Shown piece after piece: positions 19,884-28,983 of a stretch of 64,000 nt of DNA. A model generated the notes under the pieces. That model did no database searches. It saw nothing but the letters and a program-made list of their open reading frames with translations, and had not been told where the DNA came from. The stretch's first letter is position 1; every line of letters begins with the position of its first letter. The position numbers were made by a program, and so were the translations under genes. The stretch lies in assembly GCF_900184945.1 (NCBI RefSeq), contig NZ_FXYF01000004.1:186001-250000 (forward strand), read 5' to 3'. The DNA comes from Antarctobacter aquimaris. Its GTDB lineage: Bacteria > Pseudomonadota > Alphaproteobacteria > Rhodobacterales > Rhodobacteraceae.

Positions 19884-20933
19884 TCAGGCCCCGCCGCCGC
19901 ACACCGGGCAGTCCTCGCGCCGCTTGAGCCGGATCTTGCGCGTCTCCCCCCAGAGCGCATCGTAGATCAGCATCTCGCCGCGCAGCACCGCGCCCGCCCC
20001 GGCGATCAGCTTGACGCATTCCACCGCCATCATCGATCCGACAACCCCCGGCAAGGGCCCCAGCACCCCCGCCTCGGCGCAGCTGGGCGCCAGCCCCGCC
20101 GCCGGCGCCTCGGGGAAAACGCACTGGTAGCAGGGCCCCTCGGTCGCCGGGTCAAACACCGAGACCTGCCCCTCCCACTGCGACAGCGCGCCCGAAATCA
20201 GCGGCTTGCCCGCCGCCACGCAGGCCCGGTTCACCAGGTAGCGGGTGTCGAAATTGTCGGTGCCGTCCAGCACCACGTCATACTCGGCCAGCAGTTCGTC
20301 CACGATTTCGGCGGTCAGCCGCCGCTTGTAGGGCCGCACCTCCAGGTAGGGGTTCAGCGCCTCCATCGCGGCCTGCGCCGAAAACACCTTGGCCATGCCG
20401 ATCCGCGCATCGGTGTGGATCACCTGCCGTTGCAGGTTGCCGCTGTCGACTTCGTCGTCGTCGATCACCCCCACCGTGCCGACCCCGGCCGCCGCAAGGT
20501 ACAACAACGCCGGTGAGCCCAGCCCCCCGGCCCCCACCACCAACACCTTTGCCAGTTTCAGCCGCTTCTGCCCCGGCCCGCCCAGCTCGCGCAGCACGAT
20601 GTGACGCGCGTAGCGCTCCAACTCGCCTTCGCGGAACTTGCCCGGCACCGGCTTCGGCGCTTCCGCCGCTTCCTTGACCACCGCCCGCGCCTTCAGCCGC
20701 CGCAGCACCAGCCAATAGCCCAGCCCCAGCGCGACAAAGCCACCCAGGATCAGCCATCCCGCCGCGCTGCCGCCGGTCGCCTGCCGCAACGGGTGGCCAA
20801 AGGGCAGCACCACCTGCACCGCCAGCACGCCGACATACAAGAGCCCCAGCATGTAGAGCCGCGCCACCACCGGCGTCTTCATCAGGTGGCCGACACCCCA
20901 AAGCGCCGCCGCCAACACAAGCACCAAAGCCAT
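19884..20933 (-). CDS. Membrane-anchored E1-like (ThiF/MoeB/HesA) adenylyltransferase
   Basis: 349 aa. Residues ~1-75 contain three hydrophobic helices, absent from standard MoeB/ThiF. The E1-like domain starts around residue 105 with RYARHIVLRELGGPGQ and continues with the ATP-binding VLVVGAGGLGSPALLYLAAA, the Asp of DDDEVDSGNLQRQ, and the zinc pairs CYQC and CPVC. It would adenylate the C-terminal glycine of a small sulfur carrier (MoaD or ThiS). Its ATG shares one base with the dut stop (TGATG), so the two are coupled. The carrier gene is not adjacent. Confidence 0.85.
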   Translation of the reverse strand: MALVLVLAAALWGVGHLMKTPVVARLYMLGLLYVGVLAVQVVLPFGHPLRQATGGSAAGWLILGGFVALGLGYWLVLRRLKARAVVKEAAEAPKPVPGKFREGELERYARHIVLRELGGPGQKRLKLAKVLVVGAGGLGSPALLYLAAAGVGTVGVIDDDEVDSGNLQRQVIHTDARIGMAKVFSAQAAMEALNPYLEVRPYKRRLTAEIVDELLAEYDVVLDGTDNFDTRYLVNRACVAAGKPLISGALSQWEGQVSVFDPATEGPCYQCVFPEAPAAGLAPSCAEAGVLGPLPGVVGSMMAVECVKLIAGAGAVLRGEMLIYDALWGETRKIRLKRREDCPVCGGGA

Positions 20934-21385
20934 CAGCCGCGCCCCGTCGAGCCAAAGCCGCCATCCCCGCGCGCGGTTTCCGTCAGCGCGCCTTCACGAA
21001 AGACCGCGCGAATAACCGGCGCCACCACCATCTGCGCGATCCGGTCGCCATGCGACACCACGAACGCCTCGGCACCTGCGTTCATCACGATCACCCCCAG
21101 GGGCCCGCGATAGTCGCTGTCGATGGTCCCCGGCGCGTTCGGCAGCGTGATCCCGTGCTTCAGCGCCAGCCCCGAACGCGGCCGCACCTGCACCTCGTAG
21201 CCCTCGGGAATGGCCAGCCGCAGCCCGGTCGGCACCAGCGCCCGCGCCCCGGGCGCCAGCACGACGCTCCCGCGATCCACCAGGTTGGCGCGCAGGTCCG
21301 CCCCCGCCGCCCCCGGCGTGGCATAGAGCGGCAGGCCAAGCGCGCGGTCCGCGTCCGTGTCCCACTCGAACAGGATCTCTACCAT
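20933..21385 (-). CDS. dut: dUTP diphosphatase
   Basis: 150 aa trimeric dUTPase producing dUMP and keeping uracil out of DNA. All five motifs are present: [47 protein letters not shown] and the C-terminal P-loop-like GDGGFGSTG. Follows coaBC by 36 bases, the same neighbour pair as in many proteobacteria, and is translationally coupled to the E1-like gene. Confidence 0.97.
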   Translation of the reverse strand: MVEILFEWDTDADRALGLPLYATPGAAGADLRANLVDRGSVVLAPGARALVPTGLRLAIPEGYEVQVRPRSGLALKHGITLPNAPGTIDSDYRGPLGVIVMNAGAEAFVVSHGDRIAQMVVAPVIRAVFREGALTETARGDGGFGSTGRG

Positions 21386-21421
21386 CGCGGTTTCTTCTCT
21401 GTGAAAATACCCATCACAAGG

Positions 21422-22645
21422 CTAGACACCCGCGTCACCTCCGGCCCGGGCACCGCCCAGCGCCTCGGCGATCCGCGCCGCCAGCCGCTCGGCCACCACG
21501 CGCTTGGACGCACGCGGCCAGGACTCGGCACCGTCTTCCGAGATCAGCACCACCGCGTTTTCCGTCCCGCCCATGATCCCCGTCGCGGGGGACACGTCGT
21601 TGGCCAGGATCCAGTCACAGCCCTTGCGCAGCCGCTTGGCGGTGGCATGGGCGACAACGTCGTCGGTCTCGGCGGCAAAGCCGACCACCAGCCGGGGCCG
21701 CCCCTCTGTCAGCTGCGACACCTCGCGCAGGATGTCGGGGTTCTCGGCGAACTCCAGCACCGGCAGGCGGCCGCCCTCCTTCTTGATCTTCGACCCGCTG
21801 GCCGAGGCGACGCGCCAGTCCGCCACCGCCGCGGCGAACACACCCGCATCGACCGGCAGCGCCGCATGCACCGCCTCGCGCATCTCGCGCGCGGTCTCCA
21901 CCTCGACCACCTTCACGCTCGCGGGCCGGGCGGCGTCAGCCGGGCCGGTGACAAAGACCACCTCCGCGCCCAGGTCGCGCAGCGCCTCGGCAATCGCCGT
22001 GCCCTGCGCACCCGAGGACCGGTTGGCGATGTAGCGCACCGGGTCGATGGGCTCGTGTGTCGGCCCCGACGTCACCAGCACCCGCCGCCCGGCCAGAGGA
22101 CCGGCGCTGAAAAACGCCTCCATCGCCGCGACGATCTCCAGCGGTTCCGCCATCCGCCCCGGGCCGTATTCGCCGCAGGCCATGTCGCCGCTGTTCGGCC
22201 CCACCACGCGCAGACCGTCGCCTTGCAGCACGGCCAGGTTGCGCTGCGTGGCCGGGTGCTCCCACATGCGGACGTTCATCGCAGGCGCAATCATCACCGG
22301 CGTGTCGGTCGCCATCAGCAGCGTCGTGGCCAGGTCGTCGGCATGGCCGCCCGCCATCCTGGCCATCAGGTCGGCGGTGCAGGGCGCCACTACCAGCAGG
22401 TCCGCCACGCGGCTCAGCTGGATGTGGCCCATCTGCGCCTCCTTGGTGAGGTCAAAGAGGTCGCGGTGGACCTCTTCGCCGGCCAGCGCGGAGACACTCA
22501 AGGGCGTGACAAATTGCTCGGCCGCGCGGGTCATCACCGGGGTGACCGCCGCGCCGCGTTCACGCAGGCGCCGGATCAGGTCCAGGCACTTGTAGGCGGC
22601 GATGCCGCCGCCGATGATCAACAGGATGCGTTTTCCGGCCAGCAC
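21422..22645 (-). CDS. coaBC: Bifunctional phosphopantothenoylcysteine decarboxylase / phosphopantothenate-cysteine ligase
   Basis: Two consecutive steps of coenzyme A synthesis. 407 aa. The N-terminal CoaC flavoprotein half has IIGGGIAAYK, the active His in MGHIQLSR, the PAMNVRMW motif and the catalytic Cys in DMACGEYGPGRM. The CoaB half begins TSGPTHEPIDPVRYIANRSS. A GTG at 22645, six bases after a perfect AAGGAGG, is clearly the start; in-frame codons further upstream are not supported. Confidence 0.96.
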   Translation of the reverse strand: MLAGKRILLIIGGGIAAYKCLDLIRRLRERGAAVTPVMTRAAEQFVTPLSVSALAGEEVHRDLFDLTKEAQMGHIQLSRVADLLVVAPCTADLMARMAGGHADDLATTLLMATDTPVMIAPAMNVRMWEHPATQRNLAVLQGDGLRVVGPNSGDMACGEYGPGRMAEPLEIVAAMEAFFSAGPLAGRRVLVTSGPTHEPIDPVRYIANRSSGAQGTAIAEALRDLGAEVVFVTGPADAARPASVKVVEVETAREMREAVHAALPVDAGVFAAAVADWRVASASGSKIKKEGGRLPVLEFAENPDILREVSQLTEGRPRLVVGFAAETDDVVAHATAKRLRKGCDWILANDVSPATGIMGGTENAVVLISEDGAESWPRASKRVVAERLAARIAEALGGARAGGDAGV

Positions 22646-22752
22646 GTGGCGCCCTCCTTGAGACCCCCGCACTATGCAGCACCCGGCCCGGTCCGCAAGC
22701 CCTTGCCCCCTGTGAGACACCCGCCCCGGACGTGATCCGGGGCCTCCCCGGC

Positions 22753-23541
22753 TCACTGCTTGCGGAACGCCTCGCAGGGATCGCCCCGGTCCACCGGCGG
22801 CGCGCTCTCGACCAGGTCAAAGCCGCCCTCGGGCCCCGCGCGCCCGTCCTCGCCCTGGCCCAGCGCCATCACCGAAACCCCGGGCGCCGCCGCCATCAGC
22901 AGCGCCGGCGCGCCCCAGTCGGTGCGGGCGTGCCCGTTGCCGGTGATCACCACCACCGGCCCGCCGGTGTCCTCCAGCGCCTGCAAGGCCGCCGTCGCCA
23001 GCAGCGTGTCGCGCACCCGCTGCACGTCCACCATCTGCGGCAGCATCTCGGCGGGCAGCGCGTCGCAATGCGCTGCCATCTGCAAGGCCTCGCGCTGCGC
23101 CTGCATCTCCGGGTCCAGCTCCGCCGCCAGCAGCGCGCCCAGTGCCGCGTTCGGCACCGTCACCGCCTGCCGCCCCGTGTCGAAGATGCCGCGCGCCTCG
23201 TCGCGCGGCAGTTCCGCGCCGTAGTGCCGGGCCTCGGGGGCTGCGGCAAAGATCGGGTAATACATCGCGAAGTCCGGCCAGCCGCTGTCAGCCCAGCCCA
23301 GCGCCGCGCCCAGCGCGGCCTCGTCGCCGATCACCTCCGGCAGCGACCTGGCGGCCTCATCGGCGCTCAGCATCTCCCAGACGATCGCCTTGGGCTGCAC
23401 CTCGGCCACCACCTGCGCCTGCCGGGCGTGGTGCGCCGGGTTGTCATGCACTTCGCCCAGGAACAGCACCTGCGCGTCAAAGGCCCCGCCGGCAGCCGCC
23501 GACGAGGCCCAGAGGGTAACCCCAAGGATCAAAGCTTTCAT
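22753..23541 (-). CDS. ChaN-like haem/iron-associated secreted protein (DUF399)
   Basis: 262 aa with signal peptide (MKALILGVTLWASSAAA) but no lipobox cysteine, unlike some ChaN lipoproteins. The family signature is VLFLGEVHDNPAHH at residues ~25-38 and ITGNGHARTDWGAP near 195-208; the intervening helices contain AHCDALP. Campylobacter ChaN dimers bind haem. Its ATG overlaps the rpoHII stop by four bases (ATGA), so it is co-translated with a stress sigma factor, pointing to a role in oxidative or haem stress. That last step is inference. Confidence 0.85.
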   Translation of the reverse strand: MKALILGVTLWASSAAAGGAFDAQVLFLGEVHDNPAHHARQAQVVAEVQPKAIVWEMLSADEAARSLPEVIGDEAALGAALGWADSGWPDFAMYYPIFAAAPEARHYGAELPRDEARGIFDTGRQAVTVPNAALGALLAAELDPEMQAQREALQMAAHCDALPAEMLPQMVDVQRVRDTLLATAALQALEDTGGPVVVITGNGHARTDWGAPALLMAAAPGVSVMALGQGEDGRAGPEGGFDLVESAPPVDRGDPCEAFRKQ

Positions 23542-24416
23542 GCGAGGAAGTGATGCACTTCGCCCGACTGCGCCTCAAGCGCCTTTCGCATCTTGGCAAA
23601 GGCCGCGGCCTCCAGCTGCCGCACGCGCTCCTTCGACAGGCCCAGCTCCTGGCCCAGCGATTCCAGCGTCCGCGCCTCCTCGCGCAGCTTGCGCTCGCGC
23701 ACGATGAACCGCTCGCGCTCGTTCAGCGCGCCCAGCGCCTGCACCAGCCAGTTGCGCAGCTGTCTGTTGTCCAGGTTGCTCTCGACGATCTCCGAAGCCT
23801 GCGCGCCCTCGTCCTCGATCGTGTCGATCCACTCGCGGCCCTCGTCCTCGACCGACTGCGTCGCGTTCAGCGAGTAGTCCGAGCCGGACAGCCGCCCCTC
23901 CATCATCTCGACGTCGCGCAGCGGCACGCCGATCTCGGTGGCGATCTTGTGGCGCAGCTGGTGGCGGTCCAGTTCCTCGCCCTGCGCCGCGGCCTCGCGC
24001 TCCAGCCGCGCCTGCACCCGCCGCAAGTTGAAGAACAGCGATTTCTGCGACGAGGTCGATCCGGTCCGCACCATCGACCAGTTGCGCATCACGTAGTCCT
24101 GGATCGACGCCTTGATCCACCACACCGCGTAGGTCGAAAACCGCACGCCGCGGTCCGGGTCGAACTTGTCGGCCGCCTTCATCAGGCCCAGCCCGGCTTC
24201 CTGGATCAGGTCGTTCATCGGCGCGCCGTAGCGCTTGAACTTGGAAGCCATGGAGATCGCCAGCCGCATGTAGGCCTGGATCAGCCGGTGCAGCGCCTCC
24301 TCGTCGCGCTGGTCGCGCCAGGCATAGGCCAGCCGCAGCTCGGTTTCCGCGTCAAGCAGTTCCGCCTTCATGGCACGACGGGACAGGCTCTGGTCATTGA
24401 AAGAATCGAGTGCCAT
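23538..24416 (-). CDS. rpoH2: RNA polymerase sigma factor, RpoHII type (sigma-32 family)
   Basis: 292 aa heat-shock-family sigma factor. Region 2 is evident (DLIQEAGLGLMKAADKFDPD and RFSTYAVWWIKASIQDYVMR), followed by the RpoH-box-like SSQKSLFFNLRR and a region 4 helix-turn-helix (LESLGQELGLSKERVRQLEA). The N-terminus MALDSFNDQSLSRRAMKAEL and the RTGSTSSQK variant are of the second alphaproteobacterial RpoH, which in Rhodobacter sphaeroides serves the singlet-oxygen response under RpoE. GGGGAG precedes the ATG at 24416. An ECF-type promoter sits 52 bases upstream, and chaN is coupled downstream. Confidence 0.93.
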   Translation of the reverse strand: MALDSFNDQSLSRRAMKAELLDAETELRLAYAWRDQRDEEALHRLIQAYMRLAISMASKFKRYGAPMNDLIQEAGLGLMKAADKFDPDRGVRFSTYAVWWIKASIQDYVMRNWSMVRTGSTSSQKSLFFNLRRVQARLEREAAAQGEELDRHQLRHKIATEIGVPLRDVEMMEGRLSGSDYSLNATQSVEDEGREWIDTIEDEGAQASEIVESNLDNRQLRNWLVQALGALNERERFIVRERKLREEARTLESLGQELGLSKERVRQLEAAAFAKMRKALEAQSGEVHHFLA

Positions 24417-24467
24417 CTTCGCTCCCCTGGTCGAAATCGCGCTCCGCTCTTTCGGAGCTTTGTACCT

Positions 24468-24495
24468 GTTACGCAGGTCCGGCCTTGACGGATCA
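24468..24495 (-). promoter_or_regulatory. RpoE-like (ECF) promoter of rpoHII
   Basis: On the minus strand TGATCC (24495-24490), 18 bases, TAAC (24471-24468). TGATCC with a TAA-type -10 is the pattern known for RpoE-ChrR promoters in Rhodobacter, where rpoHII is a direct target. A start near 24461 would leave a leader of about 45 bases. rpoE itself is not in the window. Confidence 0.6.
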
Positions 24496-24616
24496 CTCAA
24501 AAGCCACAATTCCCGCGAGTTACCTTCGCCGCCGGTGATCCCTTTCCGCACAAATGCTGATTTCCACGGAGCTTGTGCCTGCGCTAAGCAAACGCCCAGA
24601 CAAGGGGACGGGTTCC

Positions 24617-25483
24617 ATGACGGACAGGGTGTTTCTCGGAGACTACAGTTATTCCAGCTGGTCGCTGCGCGCCTGGCTGCTGTTCCGCCGCTTCGGCATT
24701 CCGGTTGCGGTGACGCAGGTCGATTTCATGCAGGCCGAGGTGGCCGCGCAGATGGCCGCGCTGCCGCCGGCGCGCACCGTGCCCACCTGGGTCACCACCG
24801 AGGGCACCGTGATCTGGGACAGCCTCGCCATCGCCGAGGAACTGGCCAGCCGCCACCCAGAGGCCGGGCTGTGGCCTTCGGACCCCGCCCTGCGCGCCAC
24901 CGCACGCGCCCTCGCGGCGGAAATGCACTCCGGCTTCGGCACCCTGCGCAACCTCTGCCCGATGAACCTGCGCACCGCCTACAGCACCACGCCCGTCCCC
25001 GACGCGCTGGCCGCCGACGTCGCCCGGGTCGACGACCTGTGGCGCTTTGCGCTGGACAAATCCGGCGGGCCCTGGCTCTGCGGCGCCTATTGCGCGGCGG
25101 ATGCCTTCTTTGCCCCGGTGGCCGCGCGGATCGCCGGCTATGCCCTGCCGGTGTCGGGCGCCGCGCGGGCCTATGTCGCGGCGCATCTTGCGGACCCGGC
25201 GTTTCGCCGCTGGCGCGCCATGGGCCTTGCACGGGGCAACACCCTGCCCTGGTACGCGCGCGACTACCCGCAGACGGCCTGGCCCGGCCCAGCCCCCCGC
25301 CCCGCCCGCGCGGTCGACACCGGCACGCCGGAAAACGACGCCTGCCCCTATTCCGGCGATCCGATCACCCACCTGATGGAAACCGAAGGCCGCACCTTCG
25401 GCTTCTGCAACGCCTTCTGCCGCGACAAGACGGTCCAAGACCCGGACGCCTGGCCCGCCTTCGTGACCCTGCGCGACGGCTGA
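24617..25483 (+). CDS. Glutathione S-transferase with a C-terminal YHS-like cysteine domain
   Basis: 288 aa. Residues 1-80 form the thioredoxin-like GST domain (LGDYSYSSWSLRAWLLFRRF, active-site SYSSWS, then VPTW and the SLAIAEEL glutathione-contact motif); ~85-225 are the helical GST domain. An extra ~45 residues hold C243-P-Y-S-G and G-F-C264-N-A-F-C268 followed by DPDAW, the pattern of a YHS/TRASH metal-binding domain in which one cysteine of the first pair is serine. Start 24617 has AAGGGG upstream. Divergent from rpoHII. Substrate unknown. Confidence 0.88.
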   Translation: MTDRVFLGDYSYSSWSLRAWLLFRRFGIPVAVTQVDFMQAEVAAQMAALPPARTVPTWVTTEGTVIWDSLAIAEELASRHPEAGLWPSDPALRATARALAAEMHSGFGTLRNLCPMNLRTAYSTTPVPDALAADVARVDDLWRFALDKSGGPWLCGAYCAADAFFAPVAARIAGYALPVSGAARAYVAAHLADPAFRRWRAMGLARGNTLPWYARDYPQTAWPGPAPRPARAVDTGTPENDACPYSGDPITHLMETEGRTFGFCNAFCRDKTVQDPDAWPAFVTLRDG

Positions 25484-25512
25484 GCCATTTCGTTAAGACC
25501 CACAGGCCGCCG

Positions 25513-25528
25513 TTAACCCTTTGCTAAC
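25513..25528. promoter_or_regulatory. CtrA-like box upstream of comM
   Basis: TTAA-CCCTTTG-CTAAC, one mismatch from the CtrA consensus TTAA-N7-TTAAC, 44 bases before the comM start. In Rhodobacter capsulatus and Dinoroseobacter, com genes needed to take up gene-transfer-agent DNA depend on CtrA, so a working site here is plausible. ctrA is outside the window. Confidence 0.5.
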
Positions 25529-25572
25529 CATGCCGGTGCAAGGCTGACCCGGGGCAGCAGGGCAAGGGAACC

Positions 25573-27087
25573 ATGGTCGCACGGGCCTACACGGTGGCTT
25601 TCGAAGGGGTGCGGGCCAGGCTGGTCGAGGTGCAATGCGCCATCACGCCGGGCCTGCCCGCCTTTTCCATCGTCGGCCTGCCGGACAAGGCCGTGTCCGA
25701 GGCGCGCGACCGCGTGCGCACCGCGCTGACCTCGCTGGCCATCGCCCTGCCGTCCAAGCGGATCACCGTCAACCTTGCGCCTGCCGACCTGCCCAAGGAA
25801 GGCTCGCACTTCGACCTGCCCATCGCGCTCGGCCTGCTGGCGGCGCTGGACATCGTGCCGGCGGACGCGGTGGCCGGCACCGTCTCGCTGGGCGAGCTGT
25901 CGCTGGACGGCGACCTGGTGCCGGTGATCGGCGCCCTGCCCGCCGCCATGGCCGCGGCCGAGGACGACCGCACCCTGATCTGCCCGCGCGCTTCGGGGGC
26001 CGAGGCCGCCTGGGTCGGCGGCTGCACGGTCATCGGGGCCGGCACCCTGCTGGAAATCGTGCGCCACTTCTCGGGCGCCAGCGTGCTGGAACCGGCCACG
26101 CCGGGCGAGGTGACGGCCGACCCGCTGGCGCGCGACCTGCGGGACGTGAAGGGGCAGGAACGGGCCAAGCGCGCGCTGGAAATCGCCGCCGCCGGGCGGC
26201 ATCACCTGATGATGGTCGGCCCGCCCGGCGCGGGCAAATCCATGCTGGCGGCGCGGATGCCCGGCATCCTGCCGCCGCTCTCGCCCGCCGAGGCGCTGGA
26301 AACCTCGATGATCCACTCCATCGCCGGGCTGCTGACGGATGGCGGCATCTCGCGCCTGCGGCCGTTCCGCGAACCGCACCACACCGCCTCCATGGCCGCA
26401 CTGATCGGCGGCGGGCGCGGCGCGAAGCCGGGCGAAATCAGCCTGGCGCACAACGGCGTGCTCTTCATGGACGAATTCCCCGAGTACCCGCGCACCGTGC
26501 TGGAAACCCTGCGCCAGCCGATCGAGACCGGAGAGGTCGTCGTGGCCCGCGCCAATGCCCATGTCCGCTACCCCTCGCGGTTCCTGCTGGTGGCTGCGGC
26601 GAACCCCTGCAAATGCGGCTACCTGTCGGACCCCGCGCAGGCCTGTTCGCGCGCGCCCAACTGCGGCGAGGATTACCTCGGCCGCATCTCCGGCCCGCTG
26701 ATGGACCGGTTCGACCTGCGGCTTGAGGTGCCGCCGGTCAGCTTTACCGATCTCGACCTGCCCGCCTCGGGCGACAGCTCCGCCACCGTCGCCGCCCGCG
26801 TGGCCCAGGCGCGCACCGTGCAGTCCGCCCGCTTTGCCGCGCATGGCAGCGCGCGCACCAATGCCGATGCCGAAGGCCAGCTGCTGGAGGAAATCGCCAC
26901 GCCCGAACCCGAGGGGAAGGACCTGCTGACCCGCGCCGCCGAACGCTTTGGCCTGACCGCGCGCGGCTATCACCGGGTGCTGCGCGTCGCGCGCACCATC
27001 GCCGACCTCGACGGCAGCGAAGCCGTGCGCCGCGCCCACGTGGCCGAGGCGCTCAGCTACCGGCTGTTGTCGTCGAAAGAGAGTTGA
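25573..27087 (+). CDS. comM: YifB/ComM family Mg-chelatase-like AAA+ ATPase
   Basis: 504 aa. ComM is a hexameric helicase that drives branch migration in natural transformation. N-terminal Lon-like S5 fold (KRITVNLAPADLPKEGSHFD); Walker A GPPGAGKSM near residue 217; Walker B VLFMDEFPEY near 297; zinc-like cluster ANPCKCGYLSDPAQACSRAP; C-terminal Mg-chelatase helical domain. AAGGGAACC precedes the ATG. A CtrA-like box in the leader fits competence or gene-transfer control. Its 3' end overlaps the convergent hydrolase gene by 35 bases. Confidence 0.95.
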   Translation: MVARAYTVAFEGVRARLVEVQCAITPGLPAFSIVGLPDKAVSEARDRVRTALTSLAIALPSKRITVNLAPADLPKEGSHFDLPIALGLLAALDIVPADAVAGTVSLGELSLDGDLVPVIGALPAAMAAAEDDRTLICPRASGAEAAWVGGCTVIGAGTLLEIVRHFSGASVLEPATPGEVTADPLARDLRDVKGQERAKRALEIAAAGRHHLMMVGPPGAGKSMLAARMPGILPPLSPAEALETSMIHSIAGLLTDGGISRLRPFREPHHTASMAALIGGGRGAKPGEISLAHNGVLFMDEFPEYPRTVLETLRQPIETGEVVVARANAHVRYPSRFLLVAAANPCKCGYLSDPAQACSRAPNCGEDYLGRISGPLMDRFDLRLEVPPVSFTDLDLPASGDSSATVAARVAQARTVQSARFAAHGSARTNADAEGQLLEEIATPEPEGKDLLTRAAERFGLTARGYHRVLRVARTIADLDGSEAVRRAHVAEALSYRLLSSKES

Positions 27088-27955
27088 TCCAGCGCCCCAG
27101 CGCGCGCAGCGTCCTGCGCGCTTCCGGCAGCAGGGTATGGAACAGCGGCCAGACGTGCGGCAGGTCACGTTCGATGCGTTCCATCACCGGCACCCCCTGC
27201 GCGCGCAGCCGCTCCGCCATGCGCCGCGTGTCGTCGCGCAGGAATTCCGTGTCCCCCGCCGTCAGCCAGACCGGCGGCGCGCCGGTGAAGTCCGCCCAGA
27301 GCGGCGAAACCCCGGGATCGCGCGGCGCGACCCCCTCGGGCAGGTAGAGCGCGGCCATGTCGTGGATCCGGCTGGCCGGCAGCACGACATCCGCCTTCGC
27401 GTTGGCGGTCACGCTCTCGCCGGAAAAGCTCATGTCGGTCACCGGCGACAACGCAAACAGCCCCAGCGGTCTGGGCAATCCGTCGCGCAGCAGGCGCGAC
27501 AGCAGCGCCAGCGCCAGCCCGCCGCCGGCGCTGTCCCCGCCGATCACCACCCCGCCGGGGCGGTCCATCACCGCACGGTAAGCGGCCAGCGCGTCCTCCA
27601 GCGCGGCGGGAAAGGGATGCTCCGGGGCCAGCCGGTAGTCCGGCAGGCACACCGGCAGCCGCGCCGCCCGCGACAGCCAGCCCGCCAGCGCGCGGTGCGT
27701 CTGCGGCGATCCCATCACGTAGGCCCCGCCGTGCAGGTACAGGATCAGCGGCCCCTCCGGCGCGTCGTTCACCCAGAGCACGGGCACGCCGTTCAGCGCG
27801 CCGGGGCGCGACCGCGTCCCCCTGGGCGCGAGAAAGAACAGCCGCGCCTTGGTCGCGAAACTGCGGCGCAGCGCATGAACGTCCGTCTCGCGCGCCAGGT
27901 AGCGCTTTTCCGTCACCCTCAGCCACAGGTTGAGGATCGGCCGGACAAGGCTCAT
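27053..27955 (-). CDS. Alpha/beta hydrolase of the hormone-sensitive lipase (HSL) family
   Basis: 300 aa. HSL signature [12 protein letters not shown] at about residues 73-84, nucleophile elbow GGDSAGGG near 140, acid in [10 protein letters not shown] and catalytic His in [10 protein letters not shown]. Probably a carboxylesterase on short acyl esters; substrate unknown. Its ATG overlaps the gshB stop (ATGA), so it is co-translated with glutathione synthetase, which may mean a role in lipid or thioester detoxification (inference). The 3' end overlaps comM by 35 bases. Confidence 0.88.
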   Translation of the reverse strand: MSLVRPILNLWLRVTEKRYLARETDVHALRRSFATKARLFFLAPRGTRSRPGALNGVPVLWVNDAPEGPLILYLHGGAYVMGSPQTHRALAGWLSRAARLPVCLPDYRLAPEHPFPAALEDALAAYRAVMDRPGGVVIGGDSAGGGLALALLSRLLRDGLPRPLGLFALSPVTDMSFSGESVTANAKADVVLPASRIHDMAALYLPEGVAPRDPGVSPLWADFTGAPPVWLTAGDTEFLRDDTRRMAERLRAQGVPVMERIERDLPHVWPLFHTLLPEARRTLRALGRWINSLSTTTAGS

Positions 27956-28887
27956 GCCAGCCTGGCCTCGATCGCCTTCCAGACCTTGGCGGCGACGTTG
28001 ATGCCGTCGAACCGCTCAAGTTCCTGGATGCCGGTCGGCGAGGTGACGTTGATCTCGGTCAGCCAGTCGCCGATCACGTCGATGCCGACAAAGACCTGAC
28101 CCTTTTCCTTCAGCACCGGGCCGATCCGGGCGCAGATCTCCAGGTCCCGCGCGGTCAGCGCCACCTTCTCCGGCCGGCCGCCCACATGCATGTTGGACCG
28201 CACCTCGCCCTCGGCCGGGACACGGTTGATCGCGCCGACAGGCTCGCCGTCGACCAGGATCACCCGCTTGTCGCCCTTGGTGACGGCGGGCAGGTACTTC
28301 TGCACGATCAGCGGCTCGCGCGAAAAGCCGGTGAACATCTCGTAGAGCGAACTGAGGTTGCCGTCCGCCGTGTTCAGCTTGAAGACCCCCGCGCCGCCGT
28401 TGCCGTACAGCGGCTTCACGATCACATCCCCGTGCTTGGCCCGGAACGCGCGCAGCACCTCCAGATCGCGGGCGATTGCCGTCGGCGGCGTCAGGTCCGG
28501 GAAATCCAGCACCAGCAGCTTTTCCGGCGCGTTGCGGACCCAGAACGGATCGTTCACCACCAGCGTCTGCCCCTTCAGCCGGTCCAGCAGGTGCGTCGTC
28601 GTGATGTAATGCATGTCAAAGGGCGGATCCTGCCGCAGCCAGATCACGTCCACCTCGGCCAGGTCCAGGCTGACCCGCTCGCCCAGCACCGCCGGCGCGC
28701 CGGGCACGCGCTGCACCGTCATCCAGTGCCCGCGCGCGGTGATTCGCCCCTCTTCGTAGGCCAGTTGGTCCGGCCCGTAGTAGAACAGCTCATGCCCGCG
28801 CGCCTGCGCCTCCTCGGCCAGCCGGAACGAGCTGTCGGCGTTGATGTTGACCCCCATGATCGGGTCCATCTGAAAAGCGATCTTCAT
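27952..28887 (-). CDS. gshB: Glutathione synthetase
   Basis: Joins gamma-glutamylcysteine and glycine using ATP. 311 aa, the family's length. Recognisable from [35 protein letters not shown] core ([20 protein letters not shown]), ATP-grasp region [15 protein letters not shown] and [20 protein letters not shown]. The ATG at 28887 has GGGGA at six bases; a second ATG at 28893 is too near that site. First gene of a pair with the HSL-type hydrolase. Confidence 0.97.
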   Translation of the reverse strand: MKIAFQMDPIMGVNINADSSFRLAEEAQARGHELFYYGPDQLAYEEGRITARGHWMTVQRVPGAPAVLGERVSLDLAEVDVIWLRQDPPFDMHYITTTHLLDRLKGQTLVVNDPFWVRNAPEKLLVLDFPDLTPPTAIARDLEVLRAFRAKHGDVIVKPLYGNGGAGVFKLNTADGNLSSLYEMFTGFSREPLIVQKYLPAVTKGDKRVILVDGEPVGAINRVPAEGEVRSNMHVGGRPEKVALTARDLEICARIGPVLKEKGQVFVGIDVIGDWLTEINVTSPTGIQELERFDGINVAAKVWKAIEARLA

Positions 28888-28983
28888 GAGCATTCCCCGC
28901 TGTGCGCCCGCCATAGATGGCGCAGGACTGCCGCGGGTGCAATGCGGCACGACCCGGGGCCGCCCGCTGCCGCCAGCCGGGGA

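Noticed and set aside
24536..24541. Second TGATCC, on the plus strand, as an RpoE promoter for the GST gene
   Set aside because: No TAA-type -10 at 15-19 bases distance.
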